A stretch of 33,296 nucleotides of DNA from Mycobacterium intermedium (GTDB lineage: Bacteria; Actinomycetota; Actinomycetes; Mycobacteriales; Mycobacteriaceae), in contig NZ_MVHT01000079.1 of assembly GCF_002086275.1 (NCBI RefSeq), forward strand, positions 1 to 33,296. The letters are read 5' to 3'. The notes under the pieces were generated by a model. That model saw only the letters and a program-made list of their open reading frames with translations. It did not search any database and had not been told where the DNA came from. A program made the position numbers and the translations under genes. Numbering within the stretch: the stretch's first letter is position 1; each line of letters starts with the position of its first letter. Shown here piece by piece: positions 32,738-33,296 of this stretch.

Positions 32738-33296
32738 ATGTCATTTGTGATCGCAGCTCCTGAGGCACTCGTGTCGGCAGCCTCGGATCTGACGAGCCTC
32801 GCTTCGGCTCTCACGGCGGCGAATGCGGCCGCGATGGGGCCTACGACGAGCTTGGCCGCCGCGGCTGCTGACGAGGTATCCGCAAGCATCGCAGCACTTT
32901 TCGGCGCACATGCCGAGAGCTACCAGGCCGTCAGCGCTGAGGCGGCCGCCTACCATGTCCGGTTCCTGCAGGTACTGAACGCAGGGGCAGCATCCTATGC
33001 CGCCGCCGAGGCCATCAACGTCGGCCCCCTACAGCCCCTGCTCGACCTGATCAACGCGCCGACCCAGATCTTGTTCGGACGTCCCCTCATCGGCAATGGC
33101 GCCGACGGCGCACCTGGTCAGAGTGGCGGACCTGGGGGTTTTCTGCTGGGGAACGGCGGCGCCGGAGGCAGCGGGGTTTCGGTCAACGCTCCTGGTGGGG
33201 CGGGCGGTGACGCGGGGTTGTTCGGCAACGGCGGAGCCGGCGGAGCCGGCGCCACCGGCCAGGTCGGCGGGAACGGCGGCAGGGGCGGCTGGATTC
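32738..33296 (+). CDS. PE_PGRS family protein (partial, 3' end beyond window)
   Basis: At least 186 residues, running off the window with no stop. It starts MSFVIAAPEALVSAASDLTS, the classic PE head with Pro-Glu at residues 8-9. The PE domain ends with SYAAAEAINVGPLQPLLDLI, whose YAAAE matches the YxxxE type VII secretion signal. The linker NAPTQILFGRPLIGNGADGA is typical of the PGRS subclass, and GGAGG/GNGG glycine repeats follow (GNGGAGGSG, GNGGAGGAG, GNGGRGG). ATG 32738 is preceded by a GGGG-containing weak ribosome site. It is divergent from the giant PPE gene. Surface export by ESX-5 is expected from the family; a specific role cannot be assigned. Confidence 0.93.
   Translation, partial: MSFVIAAPEALVSAASDLTSLASALTAANAAAMGPTTSLAAAAADEVSASIAALFGAHAESYQAVSAEAAAYHVRFLQVLNAGAASYAAAEAINVGPLQPLLDLINAPTQILFGRPLIGNGADGAPGQSGGPGGFLLGNGGAGGSGVSVNAPGGAGGDAGLFGNGGAGGAGATGQVGGNGGRGGWI

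Overview
The window is mycobacterial chromosome, most likely from a slow-growing non-tuberculous Mycobacterium. The evidence is high GC with GTG/TTG starts, PE, PPE, PPE-MPTR and PE_PGRS genes, a 13E12-type HNH protein, FadE/MaoC/P450/TetR lipid-catabolic genes, and a tRNA-Ser–tadA–tyrA–proZWVX block in the same order as M. tuberculosis Rv3752c–Rv3760. All calls come from reading the sequence; no database search was run.

Layout. (1) 0.1–1.0 kb: a secreted PE-PPE-type serine hydrolase on the minus strand. (2) 1.2–11.1 kb: a lipid or steroid-like catabolic region. It holds a fused double acyl-CoA dehydrogenase coupled to a double hot-dog dehydratase, a crotonase-fold enzyme lacking both classical glutamates, a P450 coupled to a TetR regulator, two more TetR regulators, an APH-fold phosphotransferase and an MpaB-type oxygenase. 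Clear palindromes lie in the promoter gaps. (3) 11.3–14.3 kb: a 13E12-family DUF222/HNH protein and a PPE-PPW protein with an acidic/histidine-rich insert. (4) 14.3–18.6 kb: an accessory segment ending at the 3' end of tRNA-Ser(CGA). It contains an unknown protein, a possible 58-residue ORF and a compact ADP-ribose-type module: an XRE regulator fused to a macro-like domain, divergent from ARPP-1 and an ADP-ribosylglycohydrolase–phosphatase fusion. (5) 18.6–25.4 kb: conserved core with tRNA-Ser, tadA, its partner, tyrA, an Rv3755c-like gene, the proX-proV-proW-proZ osmolyte ABC operon and a LapA-domain membrane protein. (6) 25.4–33.3 kb: a 2226-residue PPE-MPTR protein built from a roughly 3.03-kb internal tandem duplication, then an AT-richer intergenic region and the 5' part of a PE_PGRS gene cut by the window edge.

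How genes work together. The fadE/MaoC pair is translationally coupled and, with the crotonase and P450, suggests side-chain or ring degradation of a lipid under TetR control. The 16–18.5 kb module looks like a self-regulated NAD/ADP-ribose metabolism or ADP-ribosylation-reversal unit. Its two promoters face apart with their -35 elements forming the arms of one inverted repeat, and three 18-bp GC palindromes sit inside the start of the regulator gene. This is the best candidate for an under-described system here.
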